Positions 62,685 through 64,000 of a stretch of 64,000 nt of DNA are shown piece by piece. Below the pieces are notes generated by a model. The model ran no database searches. It saw only the letters and a list, made by a program, of their open reading frames with translations, and had not been told where the DNA came from. Origin of the DNA: Acidimicrobiia bacterium. GTDB lineage: Bacteria > Acidobacteriota > Vicinamibacteria > Vicinamibacterales > CAVVIG01. The translations under genes and the position numbers were made by a program. The DNA is taken from assembly GCA_016871175.1 (NCBI GenBank), contig VFZL01000011.1:1-64000 (forward strand), written 5' to 3'. Each line of letters starts with the position of its first letter. The first letter of the stretch is position 1.

Positions 62685-63827
62685 ATGATCAACGTCGCTG
62701 CAATCCGGATGCAGCAGTTTGGGGTTCAGTTCTATCAGGCCTCTCTGACTGCGAGTGATATCGACAAGCTGGTTCGATTCGAAGTCTTGAACTACGTCAG
62801 TAGCGGGTCCCAGGCGGGGGTCCGCGGCGGGCGTCCTCGGCCAGGGACCGCCCCATCGAAGGTGAATTGGGACCTCCTCGAAGGCCGCATCGCGTCCAGC
62901 GAGAAGGCTTACCAGCGTCAAATCATCCGTCGGAAAATCGACGAGCTCGTGCAGTACTACGAGCAATGCCGGCAGGCTCGTGACCTCCCCTCTATCCCCG
63001 GGGCGGTGATCATCAGCTGCGACGAGAAACTTACGTTTTCTCCATCGGACTCCAACTCGAAGCTCGGGATCCTGAAGGTTCCGGAGCGCGAGGGGATTCT
63101 GCGCGCCATTGACGGCCAGCACCGTCTGCTCGCGCTACACGCCGACATCGACCATTTCGAGGGTGAGGATTTCAGCGTCCCGGCCATCATTTTCGACCGG
63201 TTGCCCGAAGACCACGTCGTTCAGATGTTCGTCACAATCAACGCCAAACATACAAGGCTGAACGCATCGCATCTCGTCAGCCTGTCCGGCCGTCAGCTCT
63301 ATCGTGACGATGCCCTGGCGACGGCCCATGACGTGGTGCGGGCGCTGAACGATCGGGAGGATTCGCCGCTGCACAATGAGATCAAGCTCCTCGGCGTGGG
63401 CAAGGGGCGAGTCGCACAGGCGCCGCTCGCTCAGGAACTCAAGACGTTGTTCGCCGCCGACGGACTGAACGGACGCCGGGGTGGCGACGCTCATGAAGAG
63501 GCCAAGAAGTTCTTCGTGAACTACGTCAAGCAGATCGCCTTGGTCTTCAATGGTGCCTGGAACGGTCGGAAGTACAGCATCCGTACCGCGTCGGCGCTTC
63601 GCGCCTTCATTCGCGTGGCTCCAGACGTGTTGCGCCGTCTCGATCAGGAGCACGCCGAGCGATCCGACTTCCGCGCCATCGGACGGGTCATCGCGCCGTG
63701 GGGGCGACGCATCGGCGATCTTCGCTTCGAAACCGAGGGTCAGTGGAAGCGTGGTGGCACCACCGTCGAGTCTCTGGCCAAGGAGCTGAAGCTCGCGCTT
63801 CAGTATCCCGAGGGCGCGGCGGTCTAG
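62685..63827 (+). CDS. DGQHR-domain protein (DndB-like)
   Basis: A 380-residue cytoplasmic protein with the diagnostic motif AIDGQHRLLAL (about residue 145), VPAIIFDRLPEDHVVQMFVTINAKHTRLNASHLV downstream, and a helical C-terminus. DGQHR proteins include DndB of the phosphorothioate DNA-modification system and other proteins of phage-defence or mobile-element islands; the motif resembles the ParB/sulfiredoxin fold. No dnd or BREX genes are in the window, though the region beyond 64 kb is unseen. It stands between a decayed membrane protein gene and a sugar-nucleotide gene; the 5' neighbourhood looks like an insertion site. Confidence 0.72.
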   Translation: MINVAAIRMQQFGVQFYQASLTASDIDKLVRFEVLNYVSSGSQAGVRGGRPRPGTAPSKVNWDLLEGRIASSEKAYQRQIIRRKIDELVQYYEQCRQARDLPSIPGAVIISCDEKLTFSPSDSNSKLGILKVPEREGILRAIDGQHRLLALHADIDHFEGEDFSVPAIIFDRLPEDHVVQMFVTINAKHTRLNASHLVSLSGRQLYRDDALATAHDVVRALNDREDSPLHNEIKLLGVGKGRVAQAPLAQELKTLFAADGLNGRRGGDAHEEAKKFFVNYVKQIALVFNGAWNGRKYSIRTASALRAFIRVAPDVLRRLDQEHAERSDFRAIGRVIAPWGRRIGDLRFETEGQWKRGGTTVESLAKELKLALQYPEGAAV

Positions 63828-63831
63828 GTCG

Positions 63832-64000
63832 TTGTCTCTGGTCATCACGGGCGGCGCCGGGTTCATCGGGTCGAACCTCGTACGCCATGCGTTCACACAC
63901 TCGACCGAGCGACTCATCGTCGTCGACAAGCTCACTTACGCAGGGAGCTTGCTCAACCTCGAAGGCGTGATCGACTCGTCGCGCGTACGCTTTGTGCACG
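63832..64000 (+). CDS. rfbB: dTDP-glucose 4,6-dehydratase, N-terminal part (cut by the window edge)
   Basis: Starting from TTG 63832, only 4 bp after the DGQHR stop, 56 codons are in the window: LVITGGAGFIGSNLVRHAF (NAD-binding Rossmann motif) and IVVDKLTYAGSLLNL, typical of dTDP-glucose 4,6-dehydratase (rhamnose pathway). The enzyme makes dTDP-4-keto-6-deoxyglucose from dTDP-glucose. Other sugar-nucleotide genes probably follow outside the window. Confidence 0.8.
   Translation, partial: MSLVITGGAGFIGSNLVRHAFTHSTERLIVVDKLTYAGSLLNLEGVIDSSRVRFVH

Overview
The window looks like an Acidobacteriota chromosome segment, most like Vicinamibacteria. This rests on family content only: alternative complex III (ACIII), DUF1592/DUF1552 gene pairs, an ABC-permease/M1-peptidase fusion, an Oar-like TonB receptor, an acidobacterial-type VWA protein and uniformly GC-rich DNA. 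No rRNA, tRNA, CRISPR array or intact insertion sequence was found.

Layout. (1) 1-18.4 kb is an accessory region of exported proteins, enzymes and many broken genes: an ABC ATPase and permease/M1 peptidase, a TonB receptor, a TPR protein, a RibD-type reductase, an NHL propeller and an MFS stub. Intact genes are interspersed: a cupin, an epoxide-hydrolase-like protein, an ankyrin protein, a VOC protein, a B3-like metallo-beta-lactamase-fold protein and a DUF5916 protein. It also holds a degenerate 21-bp tandem repeat and several low-complexity intergenic repeats. (2) 18.5-34.7 kb (+) is a respiratory block: actA, actB, actE, a CydA-superfamily protein without CydB, three cytochrome c proteins, and a set of PCP_red-domain proteins (a double-Usp protein, a zinc-ribbon protein and a NirJ/AhbD-like radical SAM protein) with an Mrp-type ATPase. 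(3) 42.9-34.7 kb (-) is the converging partner block: actC, actD, actF, a cupredoxin-like protein, coxA, coxC, coxD, two small membrane proteins and coxB. The two blocks end 12 bp apart. (4) 43-54.6 kb holds an FAD monooxygenase and two head-to-head copies of a DUF1592/DUF1552 pair, with an ankyrin gene between them. (5) 54.6-64 kb is mixed: a repeat-rich exported protein, a frameshifted NHL protein, TPR, Bcp peroxiredoxin, a proline-racemase homologue lacking both catalytic cysteines, CyaY, VWA, OsmC, a decayed DUF1624 acyltransferase, a DGQHR protein and the start of dTDP-glucose 4,6-dehydratase.

How the genes work together. ActABCDEF should oxidise quinol and pass electrons through cytochrome c or the cupredoxin to the aa3-type oxidase CoxABCD. 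The plus-strand block adds a second potential terminal module: a CydA-like heme protein surrounded by membrane-bound cytochromes c. The PCP_red domains, the radical SAM enzyme and the Mrp ATPase next to it suggest a dedicated tetrapyrrole or Fe-S cofactor maturation pathway. This is the best candidate here for an under-described system.

Nonsense and frameshift lesions are common on both flanks. None was found in about 24 kb of respiratory genes, which argues for gene decay rather than random sequencing error.
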